Part shown: one piece after another, positions 10,460 to 18,464 of the stretch
Layout of the letters: each line of letters opens with the position of its first letter
Position numbering within the stretch: position 1 is the first letter of the stretch
Assembly (NCBI GenBank): GCA_963734125.1
Contig: CAVTGB010000011.1
Coordinates: forward strand, 31,126 to 95,125
Length of the DNA stretch: 64,000 bases
Direction: 5' to 3'
From: DATARH01 sp963734125
Lineage (GTDB): Bacteria; Pseudomonadota; Alphaproteobacteria; ATCC43930; CGMCC-115725
Notes under the pieces: model-generated
Told to the model about the DNA's origin: nothing
Databases searched by the model: none
The model's input: the letters and a program-made list of their open reading frames with translations, nothing else
Position numbers and translations under genes: made by a program

Positions 10460-11032
10460 CTATCCGCCGGGCTTTGACGGACGCCGCCAGCTGACGACGA
10501 CGAGATACTTTGCCACATCGAGCACCTGCTGCCGGCCGGGGATGAGGCCATGGCTTGCCAGCACGTCTTCCGGGGTCCACTGCGGCACGCCTGGAAAGAC
10601 CGGTCGGCCGCCGGGCAGACGCACGCCAGGTGCCCGCGACAGGTGGAAAAAATCAAAACAGTCGAGGAATACCCCGAACACGTCCGTGCCGCCGATGACG
10701 CCAACGCTGCCGTCCGGTGTCCCGATCGCGGCCAGAGCTTCGTCGAACGAGGCGCCGGCCGGGTTCCACAATAGCGCCTTGTCATTCGAAGGTTCGGGCG
10801 CGATGGCCGCGACGCGCCGGGTGAGGATCAAGCGGCGGCGCAGATGCGAACGCGGCTGCTCTTCGTCGGAGTGGCGCCCATGCACCACCACATCGACCCC
10901 GTCGAGCCCACGTTCGAAGAACCGCCGATCGGCGTCGAACTTGAGCGAACCGGGCATGATGCCCGCGTCATTCGCGAGCATCCCGTCCTCGGAGACGATA
11001 GCGTAACCTGTGATACGGCGAGGACGGGACAT
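10460..11032 (-). CDS. Dihydrofolate reductase/RibD C-terminal family protein
   Basis: A 190-residue protein with the dihydrofolate reductase/RibD fold pattern. It begins RRITGYAIVSEDGMLANDAG, where Ala-Ile-Val-Ser-x-Asp-Gly-Met is the substrate-binding start of the DHFR fold. It then has GVDVVVHGRHSDEEQP, LILTRRV and VGVIGGTDVFGVFL, the nucleotide-binding G-G loop. These proteins often act as NADPH-dependent reductases of pterins or pyrimidines, and the assignment to folate metabolism is not certain. It is transcribed alone, towards the molybdenum hydroxylase gene. No disruption is seen. A weak alternative start lies inside the first ten codons. Confidence 0.82.
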   Translation of the reverse strand: MSRPRRITGYAIVSEDGMLANDAGIMPGSLKFDADRRFFERGLDGVDVVVHGRHSDEEQPRSHLRRRLILTRRVAAIAPEPSNDKALLWNPAGASFDEALAAIGTPDGSVGVIGGTDVFGVFLDCFDFFHLSRAPGVRLPGGRPVFPGVPQWTPEDVLASHGLIPGRQQVLDVAKYLVVVSWRRPSKPGG

Positions 11033-11079
11033 GGGGGCTCAATTCGCGATAGGGCCGGGGTCACCAGCACAACAGGAAA

Positions 11080-11598
11080 CTATTTGGATTTATGGGCGAG
11101 CGGGATCGCCGCCTGGGGCGACAGGAGCCAGAAGGTAAAGCTTTCCTCGATGTATAGGCGTACGCGCTCGGCATCGTGGTCCAGGTAGCCGATGGCGAAA
11201 TCCTGTCCGACGGTGAGCTCGAAATCCTCGCCGCGCTGCGAGAGCACGACCGCCCCGTCGACGCCCGGCGCCCATACGATCGGGCCGTCCGCCGCCATGG
11301 CTTCAGCGCCGCCGACTTCGTGGATTGCTCCGGCGCGGAACAGGTAGTTCTTGAGGTGCGCATCGAGGGCCGGGTCGTGCCGTCGCAGCCATTCGAGGAT
11401 CATCGCGGCGTGCTCTTTTTCCTCGTCCCGGTTGTGGACCAGGATGGCTCGGAGTTCCTCGTCGTCGGTTGCCTTGGCGCGCTGATCGTACCAGTCGACC
11501 GCCTCCAGCTCCTCCATCAGCGAAGCGATCGCCCGGTGGCGGTCTATCGCCTCCGGTCCGAGTGTTGCCGCATCTTCATGCAGTGACTCGCTGGTCAT
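11080..11598 (-). CDS. Encapsulated ferritin (EncFtn) fused to the C-terminal segment of encapsulin
   Basis: A 172-residue protein made of two known pieces. Residues 1-100 match encapsulated ferritin-like proteins: DRHRAIASLMEELEAVDWYD and HNRDEEKEHAAMILEWLRR contain the ferroxidase ligands (Glu30, Trp36, Tyr37, Glu60, His63 here). Residues 104-168 match the last quarter of the family 1 encapsulin shell protein: GPIVWAPGVDGAVVLSQRGE, then FELTVGQDFAIGY and RLYIEESFTFWLLSPQAA. In known clusters the cargo ferritin ends with a targeting peptide and the shell protein is a separate downstream gene of about 265 residues. Here the targeting peptide and about 200 shell residues are missing and the frame is continuous. 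It looks like an in-frame deletion of an EncFtn-encapsulin operon. GGGAG lies eight bases before the ATG. Confidence 0.85.
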   Translation of the reverse strand: MTSESLHEDAATLGPEAIDRHRAIASLMEELEAVDWYDQRAKATDDEELRAILVHNRDEEKEHAAMILEWLRRHDPALDAHLKNYLFRAGAIHEVGGAEAMAADGPIVWAPGVDGAVVLSQRGEDFELTVGQDFAIGYLDHDAERVRLYIEESFTFWLLSPQAAIPLAHKSK

Positions 11599-11648
11599 CG
11601 GAGTGCTCCCGGGTGGTTCCAATTTCGCCCGTTCGTGGGCGACAGAGT

Positions 11649-11804
11649 TCAAAACCTCCCGTAGCCGAACAGCAGATACAGGACCAGGACTATCAGCAGA
11701 ATTCCACCGATCCCGATCCCGCCGCCATAGCCGTAACGCGAATAGCCATAGCCACCGCCGCCAAGCAGCAGGACGAGCAGGATAACTAAGAGAATCAGAC
11801 CCAT
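11649..11804 (-). CDS. DUF3309 family small membrane protein
   Basis: A 51-residue, very hydrophobic protein: a leucine/isoleucine/valine helix (MGLILLVILLVLLLGGGGYG), a Gly/Tyr-rich middle (YSRYGYGGG) and a second hydrophobic helix ending LYLLFGYGRF. This is the DUF3309 pattern seen in many alpha- and betaproteobacteria, often near stress genes; its role is unknown. A strong ribosome-binding site (GGGAGG) lies five bases before ATG 11804. It lies just upstream of the ferritin/encapsulin chimera on the same strand. Confidence 0.85.
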   Translation of the reverse strand: MGLILLVILLVLLLGGGGYGYSRYGYGGGIGIGGILLIVLVLYLLFGYGRF

Positions 11805-11892
11805 TTGTGCCTCCCTTGATGCGCTCGTCCCGAGCGCGACCGGCAGTCGATTGTCACATCTTCGGCGCGCCGCTCCCTGGCGGCGGGCGCCT

Positions 11893-11967
11893 TCAGTGGA
11901 AAATAAGATAGGCGATGACCAGAACCGGGAGCGGAACACCGACAAGCCACAAAATCCCGTATTTCAT
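11893..11967 (-). CDS. 24-residue hydrophobic peptide
   Basis: A very short gene: ATG 11967 to TGA 11893 encodes 24 residues forming one membrane helix (begins MKYGILWLVGVPLPVLVI, ends YLIFH). A good AAGGAG ribosome-binding site lies six bases before the ATG. Small single-helix proteins with this Trp-Leu-x-Gly-Val-Pro pattern occur next to DUF3309 genes in other alphaproteobacteria, as far as I recall. The neighbours on both sides are also small membrane proteins on the same strand. Confidence 0.6.
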   Translation of the reverse strand: MKYGILWLVGVPLPVLVIAYLIFH

Positions 11968-12005
11968 CTGACTTGCTCCTTGCTGCGGCACGGCCAACAG
12001 TGAGG

Positions 12006-12356
12006 CTACTTTTTCGGCGCGGTCGCCACCCGCGATCTTCTGGGGGACGGCGCTTTGGCGTTTACCCCGCCACGGCGAAGCCACAAGCCGGCGATACACG
12101 CGAACGCGATGCCGACCAGAAGCGCGATCAATGGGCTGTCGTGGACCTGCCGCGACACCGCTCGGGTCGCGCGACGACCCGCATCGACGGTATCCTCGGC
12201 CACTTCGCCCGCTTGCGACCACGCCTGCCGCGCCACATCGCCCGCCTGACCGGCAGCAGTGGCGGTCGCGCTGTGCACCCGTTCACCGATGGCGTTTCCG
12301 GTCTCGGTCACGCGCGACTGCAGGTCTCTCACGTGTTCCGACAGGATATCATTCAT
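12006..12356 (-). CDS. Membrane-anchored DUF883/ElaB/YqjD-like protein
   Basis: A 116-residue protein with a long amphipathic, Ala-rich helix (residues 1-70, with repeated Ala/Val/Gln/Glu heptads) followed by a transmembrane segment (PLIALLVGIAFACIAGLWL). It ends in a basic, Ser/Pro-rich tail. The order of helix, C-terminal membrane anchor and RR motif is that of ElaB/YqjD/DUF883 proteins, which bind ribosomes at the inner membrane in stationary phase in E. coli. The first codon at 12356 is followed by NDILSEHVRDL. A candidate EcfG-type promoter lies 40-65 bases upstream. Confidence 0.72.
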   Translation of the reverse strand: MNDILSEHVRDLQSRVTETGNAIGERVHSATATAAGQAGDVARQAWSQAGEVAEDTVDAGRRATRAVSRQVHDSPLIALLVGIAFACIAGLWLRRGGVNAKAPSPRRSRVATAPKK

Positions 12357-12395
12357 AATCTTACCTGTTATTGCTGTGGGCTGCGTCGGTTGATA

Positions 12396-12420
12396 AACCC
12401 CGCGTAAAAAACTCCGTTCC
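12396..12420 (-). promoter_or_regulatory. Candidate EcfG-type (general stress sigma) promoter
   Basis: On the minus strand GGAAC (12420-12416) is followed after 16 bases by GGTT (12399-12396). The consensus for the alphaproteobacterial general-stress sigma factor EcfG is GGAAC-N16/17-CGTT, so only the first base of the -10 element differs. It lies directly behind the stop codon of the 69-residue gene and about 40 bases upstream of the YqjD-like gene. Confidence 0.45.
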
Positions 12421-12630
12421 CTAGCGCTTGGTCTTCTCCGTCGTGGTGGTCGTCGTCACGCTTCCGGCGGGGGCCGGCGCCGAAATCGTCGTCTTTTGGG
12501 TCGTCGTTTTGGTGCCGATAGAACCTAAATTTTCTCCGGAATACAAAAAAACGCCCAACCCAATGGCGACCACCAAGCCGCCGACAACGAAGTATAGGCC
12601 ACCATTGCCGGTGCGCGGGCTCTCAGACAT
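12421..12630 (-). CDS. Small single-pass membrane protein, Thr-rich tail
   Basis: A 69-residue protein of unknown function. After a short polar N-terminus it has one transmembrane helix (LYFVVGGLVVAIGLGVFLYS) and then a low-complexity periplasmic or cytoplasmic tail dominated by Thr, Lys, Ser and Ala (SVTTTTTTEKTKR at the end). GGAG lies six bases before the ATG. It belongs to a run of four small membrane proteins between 11.6 and 12.6 kb, probably stress-related to judge from the promoter just behind it. Confidence 0.7.
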   Translation of the reverse strand: MSESPRTGNGGLYFVVGGLVVAIGLGVFLYSGENLGSIGTKTTTQKTTISAPAPAGSVTTTTTTEKTKR

Positions 12631-13020
12631 TTAAATCTCCACGACCTTTGTTGACGCGACGATGCCATCCACAACATACAATGGGTGCGAACGAATTCTT
12701 ACGGTAGGATCGGAATATACCTATAAAAATGCCGATTTAAGATAACACCCTATATTGTCTTGGAATTTGAGCAGTTATGGCGGGATGCCACCCTGTAATT
12801 GCGCGAAGGCAACTCTGGCCCGCGGCGGCCGATGGCGTGCCGAACGGAAGCCCGAAGCGGTCTGCGATGGGCGTCGGCGGTGGCGGTTACTTGCCGGGTG
12901 TAATCATCGCGCTTCGCGACCGCACGGGCACGGTGCCTCCTTTGAGACGGCCGCTACGTGGCCTCCTCAGGAACACCCGCAGGGGGGCGTGGCGAAGGAC
13001 GCACCGTTTTTCCGAGCGAA
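12631..13020. other. Intergenic region, no gene seen
   Basis: About 390 bases with no convincing coding frame. The part near 12650-12760 is markedly AT-richer than its surroundings (for example TATAGGTATATTCC on the minus strand) and probably holds the promoter for the small membrane protein gene to its left. The right half is GC-rich with no feature I recognise. Confidence 0.5.
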
Positions 13021-13947
13021 CTACCTGACTTCAACCAGCTCGATCGCCTCGCGACTCGGGCCTTCGAGCATCACCGCGCGGGTGGCGCCGAGCTTGTAGG
13101 GGCCGTCGAGGAAGGTGACGCCTTCGTCCTTGAGCTTCAGGGTCCAGGCGTCGAGATCGCCGACCGAGAGGCCGATATGGTCCTGCATCTGGCCGCGGCT
13201 GGGGACAAGCGGTTCCCGGCCCTGGTTCATGTACCAGGTGAGGACGACGTCGCCGAACTCGACGCCGGCGCGAGGGCTGCGGAACATCCCCTCGCGGTTG
13301 AGCGCCGGCCAGGTGCGGTCGGCGCCGCGCTCGACCCGGCAATTGTCGTCGCCGAGGTCGGTGTCGGCAAAGCCCTGGCGCACCGGCGCGTTGAGATGCT
13401 TTTTGTACCAGAGGAGCGCGCAGAACGGCTGCTCGTGCCACATATGGACATGGTTGAAGCGCTCGGCAGGGTAGTCGCCGGCGATCTCGAAGAGGGCGTC
13501 CTCGGGGCCACCCGACATATAGGCGAACCCGCCCTTGCGGGTCGGCTGGACGCCGTCCCGCTTGGCGTCGGCGATCTGCGCCCTGGTGAGCCCGAGCGTA
13601 TTGCCGATCGATGGCCAGGTGTCGCTGCTGATCAGGACCGAGCCGCCCTCTTCGCTCGTATAGAGCGGGCGCATCGTGACCTCGGCGCGCTCCTTGAAGG
13701 CGGCGACGGTTGCCTGCAAATCGCCGACATGCCAGCCGAAATGCCATATCGCGCTCTGTGGGCTTGTCGGCGGCGGCACGGCGACCTTGTCGAACAGCAC
13801 CAAGACATTGTTCGGCGAGTGGAGGGCGGCGATCCCGCCCCAGCTGCCCTTCTTCGTGCTCGGGAACAGGCGCGTATAAAACGCGATCGCGGCGTCGGGA
13901 TCGACCGAGTTCAGGTGCAGATGGTGGAAGCCGGGGGTTGGCAGCAT
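13021..13947 (-). CDS. VOC family (glyoxalase/dioxygenase-fold) protein
   Basis: A 308-residue protein with two vicinal-oxygen-chelate modules. The first starts GFHHLHLNSVDPDAAIAFYT with the metal-ligand His and contains WHFGWHVGDL. The second contains RFNHVHMWHEQPFCALLWYK and ends with DHIGLSVGDLDAWTLKLKDE and AIELVEV. His/Glu positions in these strands would bind a divalent metal. Members include glyoxalases, ring-cleavage dioxygenases and isomerases; nothing here fixes the reaction. It is a single gene with a clean frame, and the upstream spacer carries repeats. A short GGAGG lies before the ATG at 13947. Confidence 0.85.
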   Translation of the reverse strand: MLPTPGFHHLHLNSVDPDAAIAFYTRLFPSTKKGSWGGIAALHSPNNVLVLFDKVAVPPPTSPQSAIWHFGWHVGDLQATVAAFKERAEVTMRPLYTSEEGGSVLISSDTWPSIGNTLGLTRAQIADAKRDGVQPTRKGGFAYMSGGPEDALFEIAGDYPAERFNHVHMWHEQPFCALLWYKKHLNAPVRQGFADTDLGDDNCRVERGADRTWPALNREGMFRSPRAGVEFGDVVLTWYMNQGREPLVPSRGQMQDHIGLSVGDLDAWTLKLKDEGVTFLDGPYKLGATRAVMLEGPSREAIELVEVR

Positions 13948-14055
13948 CGGGCGCCCTCCTGCGGGGAAATTTCACCTCACTATGCGCGCCGCATCGCGGA
14001 AATCAACACCCCGCGACATCGTCTGGGGCGGTGCGGCAGGTCGCGACGAGCCAAG

Positions 14056-14253
14056 TCTTCACCACGGAGAGACAGAGGGCACGGAGGTTAAAAATAATAA
14101 ATTATGTCATCCCGGCGAAAGCCGGGACCCATTAATCCGCCGCTGAGGCGTTGAAGAATGGATCCGGCTTTCGCCGGGGATGACAATTTAAGATGCGAGA
14201 ATCTTCGACGTGATTAAACCTTGCTCCGTGACCTCCGTGCCTCCGTGGTAAAA
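14056..14253. repeat. Inverted CCACGGAG-type repeat pair
   Basis: TTCACCACGGAGAGACAGAG at 14056-14075 continues into GGCACGGAGGT. It is mirrored by ACCTCCGTGCCTCCGTGGTA near 14231-14250. Repeats of the form ACCACGGAGGCACGGAGG are dispersed in many proteobacterial genomes. Between the arms lies a second palindrome (14106-14186). Confidence 0.6.
14106..14186. repeat. REP-like palindrome
   Basis: The left arm GTCATCCCGGCGAAAGCCGG and the right arm GGCTTTCGCCGGGGATGAC form an imperfect inverted repeat around a central spacer. This is the common alphaproteobacterial extragenic palindrome that reads GTCATCCCCGCGAAAGCGGG. It is nested inside the CCACGGAG repeat pair. Confidence 0.7.
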
Positions 14254-14267
14254 CCGGCTTTTCTAGA

Positions 14268-14782
14268 TCACACGATCACCTCCGGCACCACCAGGAATAG
14301 ACAGGTGTCTTCGGTGGTCTGGCCGGCGGCGGTGATGAGGGCGTGCGCCTGGCCGCGGTGGTGGGTCTGGTGGTTGAAGAAATGGGTGACGAGGAGGCGC
14401 TTGGGGGCGCTGATCTCGCGCCCGGCGGCGCCGCTGAACCAGGTGAGATCGACGTTGAGCCAGGCTTCGTCGACCTTTGCCGCCCAGCGCGAGATGTCGG
14501 CGTCGCCCTTTTTGCGCGCCGCGCACAGTTCGGCCCAATCCTCGATGAAATGGTCGCTCTGTTTGATCGGCGTCTGCGGCCGCGGCCAATCGTCGAAGCG
14601 GCTCATCCACTGCGCTGTCGCCCCACAAGATGTGGACGAGCGTGCCGTGGATCGAATGCCAGAAGGCGCCTCGGTCGGCCCGCCGCTCGGCGTCTGACAG
14701 GCGCTTGGCGGCGTCGTAGAGGCGCCGGTTCATCTCGGCGTTGTAGTGCCGCCATCGTGCGGACATAGGCGGGAGTGATCAT
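14268..14782 (-). pseudogene. DinB family protein, frameshifted
   Basis: A DinB/YfiT-like four-helix bundle protein of about 170 residues. It shows HYNAEMNRRLYDAAKRL, HGTLVHILWGDS with the first metal-binding His, and HFFNHQTHHRGQAHALITAAG with the second and third metal-binding His. Such proteins are metal-dependent, sometimes thiol-related transferases. The frame changes at about 14750 (after the initial MITPAYVRTMA) and at about 14625 (inside GDSAQWMSR). Start ATG at 14782 is inferred from the family N-terminus. Confidence 0.75.
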
Positions 14783-14882
14783 CGCTCACCTCTCTTGTGC
14801 AGTGCAGCACAAGTCTTGTTTGCCGCAACCGGGGGCACAGGTCAAACTCTCGCCTCGTGGCAATCAGGGAGGAGTTGAGGCG

Positions 14883-15293
14883 ATGCCCGAGGGACAGCGC
14901 GCGCGGCCACAGCCGACGCCCGAGACGATGCATTTCTGGGAGGGCACGCGGGCGGGCGAACTGCGCCTGCAGCGCTGCGATTCCTGCCACAAGGTCTATT
15001 TCCCGCCGCGCCCGTTCTGCCCGCATTGCGCGGCGCGCGAGGTCAGCGTCTTCCGGGCCAGCGGCCGCGGCCGGCTCTACAGCTATGTGATCCATCACCG
15101 GCCGGTGCCGGGCTTCACCCCGCCCTACGCGATCGCCGTCGTCGAACTCGACGAGGGGCCGCGCATGATGACCAACATCGTCGAGTGCCCGCAGACCCCC
15201 GAGGCGCTGATCCTCGACATGCCGCTCGAAGTCGCCTTCGAGAAGATCGACGACGAGATCACGCTTCCCCTGTTCCGTCCGGCGAAAGGTTGA
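14883..15293 (+). CDS. Zn-ribbon/OB-fold (DUF35) protein
   Basis: A 136-residue protein with an N-terminal rubredoxin-like zinc ribbon (CDSCHKVYFPPRPFCPHC, four Cys) and a C-terminal OB fold (GRLYSYVIHHRPVPGF, PYAIAVVELDEG). DUF35 proteins act as partners of thiolases and hydroxymethylglutaryl-CoA synthase-like enzymes, probably shuttling acyl-CoA intermediates. The thiolase gene begins four bases after its stop, which fits that pairing. GGAGGAG lies upstream of the chosen ATG at 14883; the same frame extends slightly upstream without another good start. Confidence 0.88.
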   Translation: MPEGQRARPQPTPETMHFWEGTRAGELRLQRCDSCHKVYFPPRPFCPHCAAREVSVFRASGRGRLYSYVIHHRPVPGFTPPYAIAVVELDEGPRMMTNIVECPQTPEALILDMPLEVAFEKIDDEITLPLFRPAKG

Positions 15294-15297
15294 GCCG

Positions 15298-16440
15298 ATG
15301 AAGCCGAAATCGATCGCCATCGTCGGCGCCGCCGAAACGACCGAGATGGGCCGCATCCCCGACCTCTCGCAGATCGGCCTCCATGCCGACGCCGCGCTCA
15401 ACGCGCTGAAGGATTGCGGGCTCAAGCCCGCCGACATCGACGGGGTCGCGACCGCCGGCGAGACCCCGTCGACGATCGCGCATTATCTCGGCATCACCCC
15501 CAAATGGGTCGACGGCACCGCGGTCGGCGGCTGCTCGTTCATGATCCATGTCCGCCACGCCGCCGCGGCGCTCGAAAGCGGGCTGTGCAAGACCGTCCTC
15601 ATCACCCACGGCGAAAGCGGCCGCTCCGGCATCGCGCGCTCGCGGCCGGCAGCCTCGCCCGGGAGCCTCGCCGGCCAGTTCGAAGCGCCCTACGGGCCGA
15701 TGGGGCCGCCGACCCTCTTTACGATCCCGGTGTTGCGCTACATGAAGACCTATGGCCTCACGCACGAGCAGTTGGCGATGGTCGCGGTCGTCCAGCGCGA
15801 ATGGGCGGCGAAGAACCCGCGCGCCACCTTCCGTGACCCGATCACCGTCGAGGATGTCTTGAATTCGCGGATGATCGCCTATCCGTTCCGGCTGTTGCAG
15901 TGCTGCCTCGTCACCGACGGCGGCGGCGCCCTCATTCTGACGACCGCCGACCGCGCCAAGGATTTCCCGACCAAGCCGGTCTATCTGCTCGGCACCGGGG
16001 AGATCTGTCGAAACCCCGATGGTCAGCCAGATGGCGGACTTTACGTCGTCGCGCGCCTTCCGCGTCGCCGGCGCGAAAGCCTTCGAGGAAAGCGGGATCG
16101 CCCACAAGGATGTCGACCATCTGATGATCTACGATGCCTTCGCTCATCTGCCGATCTACGGCCTTGAAGACCTCGGCTTTTGCAAGAGGGGCGAGGCGGC
16201 GCGGTTCATCTGGGAGCGCAACACCGCGCCCGGCGGAAAACTGCCGCTCAATACCAACGGCGGCGGCCTCTCCTACATGCATTCCGGGATGTACGGGATG
16301 TACGCGCTCGCAGGAGAGCGTGCGCCAAATGCGCGGGCGACGCCCCGGCCCAGGTGCCCGGCGCCAAGATCTCGGTCTGCCACGGCGTCGGCGGCATGTT
16401 CGCCGCAAGCGGAACGATCATCATGACGAACCAGGGGTAA
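15298..16440 (+). pseudogene. Thiolase (SCP-x-like acetyl-CoA acetyltransferase), frameshifted
   Basis: A thiolase-superfamily protein of about 380 residues, like those paired with DUF35 partners in sterol, fatty-acid or aromatic side-chain degradation. Visible parts are the N-terminal IVGAAETTEMGR, the YDAFAHLPIYGLEDLGFCKRG region, the NTNGGGLSYMHSGMYGMYAL core and the final CHGVGGMFAASGTIIM segment. The expected nucleophile region reads AVGGCSFMIHV with Cys. The frame shifts near 16005 and near 16310. The operon is OB-fold gene then thiolase; a terminator follows. Confidence 0.82.
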
Positions 16441-16502
16441 GGAGACGGTGCGGCCAATCGGCTGCCCGGCGTCGCCCGACCGCCACGCGGGTGGCTGAAC
16501 GA

Positions 16503-16529
16503 GAAAGCGCCCCGGTCGGGGGCGCTTTC
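16503..16529. terminator. Bidirectional terminator hairpin
   Basis: GAAAGCGCCCC (16503-16513), a five-base loop and GGGGCGCTTTC (16519-16529) form an 11-bp perfect stem. It lies between the convergent thiolase and amidohydrolase genes and can serve both. There is no long T-tract on either side. Confidence 0.7.
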
Positions 16530-16583
16530 GTGTTGGTACGAACTCTTATCGGGGGCCGGCGCGTATCGGCCGGCGGTCCCGGA

Positions 16584-18281
16584 TCAGTGGTTGGCGTGCC
16601 AGTAGCTGTTGCGCAGGACGCGGCCGGGGAGGGCGCCGGTGTGCTTTTTATCTTCGAGCAGTACCTGGCCGTTGACGATCGTGTGGGAGACGCCCTCGGA
16701 GGTTTCCTTGATGCGCCAGCCGCCGGCCGGGAAGTCGTGGACTACCTCTTCCTTGCCGCATTTGACCGTCGCGGGGTCGAAGATCGCGATGTCGGCGGCC
16801 ATCCCCGGGCGCAACAGGCCGCGGTCGTAGAGGCCGAAGGTCGAGGCGGAATCGAAGGTGAGGCGCCGCACCGCCTGTTCCAGGGTCAGCACCTGCTTCT
16901 CGCGTACCCACTCGCCGAGAAGCTTCGTGATGTAGCCGTAGCCGCCGTGGAACTGCACGTGCGCGCCGCCGTCGCCGAGCCCGATGATGGCGTTGGGGTG
17001 GGTCAGGATCTTTTTGAGCACCTCGTCATCGGTATTGTTCTCGGCCTGGAGGAAGCGGGTCTCGAGCTTTTCTTCGACGACGAGGTCGAGGAAGGCGTCG
17101 ATCACACGCTTGCCTTCCTGTTCGGCGATCTGGCCGATCGATTTGAACTGCATCCACTGGTTCTTTGGGAGCACCGGCTCGTTGACCCAGATGTAGTTCC
17201 ACCAGGTCTTCGAGATGCCGACCGCGCTGTCGGGCTTGTTGACGACCGCCTCCTCGTGCAATTTCGCACGGATTTCGGGGTCGGCGTAGAGCCGCAGCTT
17301 TTCCTCGTTCGACATCAGGAGGATCGGGTGCCAGGTCGGCAAGCCGCGGAAGACCTGGCTGTTCTGCATCGTAAAGTCCTGCGTCACCCGGTTGGGGCTG
17401 CACATCGGGTAGGCGCGGATGCCGAGCGCGGCGGTCTCTTCGATCCGCGCCATGTGGATCTTCCATTCATCCGGGCGGCGCATCGTGTGCGACAGACTGT
17501 TGTAGACGACGGTGCGGCCGCTGGCTTCGGCGAGGCGCCGGATCATGCCGTCTTTCAGTTCGACATACTGGCCGCCGCCGGCCTGGATCGTGCCGGTGGA
17601 GAGCTCGCGCAGCACGTCGGCGAGCGCGAAGATCTCGGCTTCGTCGGCCCACAACGCCGGGATCGGCACGCCTTGGGGGTCGAAATGCCCCTTCTCGCGC
17701 GACACCGAAAGGCCGAGCGCACCCGCCTGCATGCCGTCGCGCACGACGTCCTGCATCGCCTTCACCTGCGCTTCGGTGGCGCCGGCCTTCTGGCAGTCGT
17801 CGCCCAAAACGTAATGGCGGACCGCCGTGTGGCCGATCAGGTTGCCGACATTGACGCCGAGGTGGTGATCCAAGTGCTCCATGTACTCTGGCACCGTCTC
17901 CCACTCGAACTCGACGGTCTTCAGGATCTCCATCGGGATCGCTTCGACATAGCTGAGGAACTCGGCCAGCCGCTCCTCGGTGCCCTTCCTGACCGGGGCC
18001 AGCGAGAGCGAGCAGTTGCCGAAGATGACGCTGGTTGCGCCGTGCTCGGGCGAAAACGTGCACAGCGGATCCCAGGTGACCTGCGCGTCGTAATGGCAAT
18101 GGTTGTCGATGAACCCGGGGGCAACCGCGCGGCCGGCGGCGTCGATGGTCTTCGTCGCGACGCCCGAGAGCTTGCCCAATTCGACGATCTTGCCGTCCCT
18201 GACCCCGACATCGCCGCGGAACGCCGGCAGCCCGGAGCCGTCGACAATCAGGCCATTCTTGATCAGGAGATCGTACGCCAT
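16584..18281 (-). CDS. N-acyl-D-amino-acid deacylase family amidohydrolase
   Basis: A 565-residue metal-dependent amidohydrolase of the D-aminoacylase/dihydroorotase-like type. It has the N-terminal small beta domain (DLLIKNGLIVDGSG), the metal site PGFIDNHCHYDAQ (HxH), a Lys/Glu-Cys region (SVIFGNCSLSLAPV, the Cys as in D-aminoacylases), GHTAVR and the late GLGDGGAHVQFHGG with the catalytic Asp. It ends with a second beta-sandwich (DIAIFDPATVKCG) and GGWRIKETSEGVSHTIVNGQ. It releases D-amino acids or cleaves related amides; the exact substrate is unknown. GAGGAGGGAACC precedes ATG 18281. The frame is clean, in contrast to many neighbours. Confidence 0.88.
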   Translation of the reverse strand: MAYDLLIKNGLIVDGSGLPAFRGDVGVRDGKIVELGKLSGVATKTIDAAGRAVAPGFIDNHCHYDAQVTWDPLCTFSPEHGATSVIFGNCSLSLAPVRKGTEERLAEFLSYVEAIPMEILKTVEFEWETVPEYMEHLDHHLGVNVGNLIGHTAVRHYVLGDDCQKAGATEAQVKAMQDVVRDGMQAGALGLSVSREKGHFDPQGVPIPALWADEAEIFALADVLRELSTGTIQAGGGQYVELKDGMIRRLAEASGRTVVYNSLSHTMRRPDEWKIHMARIEETAALGIRAYPMCSPNRVTQDFTMQNSQVFRGLPTWHPILLMSNEEKLRLYADPEIRAKLHEEAVVNKPDSAVGISKTWWNYIWVNEPVLPKNQWMQFKSIGQIAEQEGKRVIDAFLDLVVEEKLETRFLQAENNTDDEVLKKILTHPNAIIGLGDGGAHVQFHGGYGYITKLLGEWVREKQVLTLEQAVRRLTFDSASTFGLYDRGLLRPGMAADIAIFDPATVKCGKEEVVHDFPAGGWRIKETSEGVSHTIVNGQVLLEDKKHTGALPGRVLRNSYWHANH

Positions 18282-18354
18282 CGGTTCCCTCCTCGGGTCG
18301 CGGGTCACCCGAATGGCGACCGGCCGAAGCCCAACTGTAGCACGCGCGCCTCGC

Positions 18355-18446
18355 CCTCACGCCAGCTTTCGCCGCATGGGTTGCGGCGGAGCCATGCGCC
18401 AAGCGGCGGCTGGGTGGCGTGAGGCGGCCCACCTCCCTCGGGTGGG
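18355..18446. terminator. Hairpins downstream of pgk
   Basis: Two inverted repeats lie between the pgk stop and the amidohydrolase start. The first is CCTCACGCCAGC (18355) against GCTGGGTGGCGTGAGG (ending near 18423). The second is GCCCACCTCCCTCGGGTGGGC (18426-18446). Neither has a T-run. They are likely 3' structures of the pgk transcript. Confidence 0.45.
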
Positions 18447-18464
18447 CATGCCAGCCGCGCTATC

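Noticed and set aside
12755..13099. A 114-codon frame in the spacer
   Set aside because: Compositionally odd, no ribosome-binding site, and overlaps the end of the VOC gene; treated as noise.
16134..18422. A 762-codon frame on the plus strand
   Set aside because: It is antisense to the D-aminoacylase-like gene, whose motifs are clear. The plus-strand product is Arg/Gly/Asp-rich without domain signal, as expected from GC-rich antisense frames.
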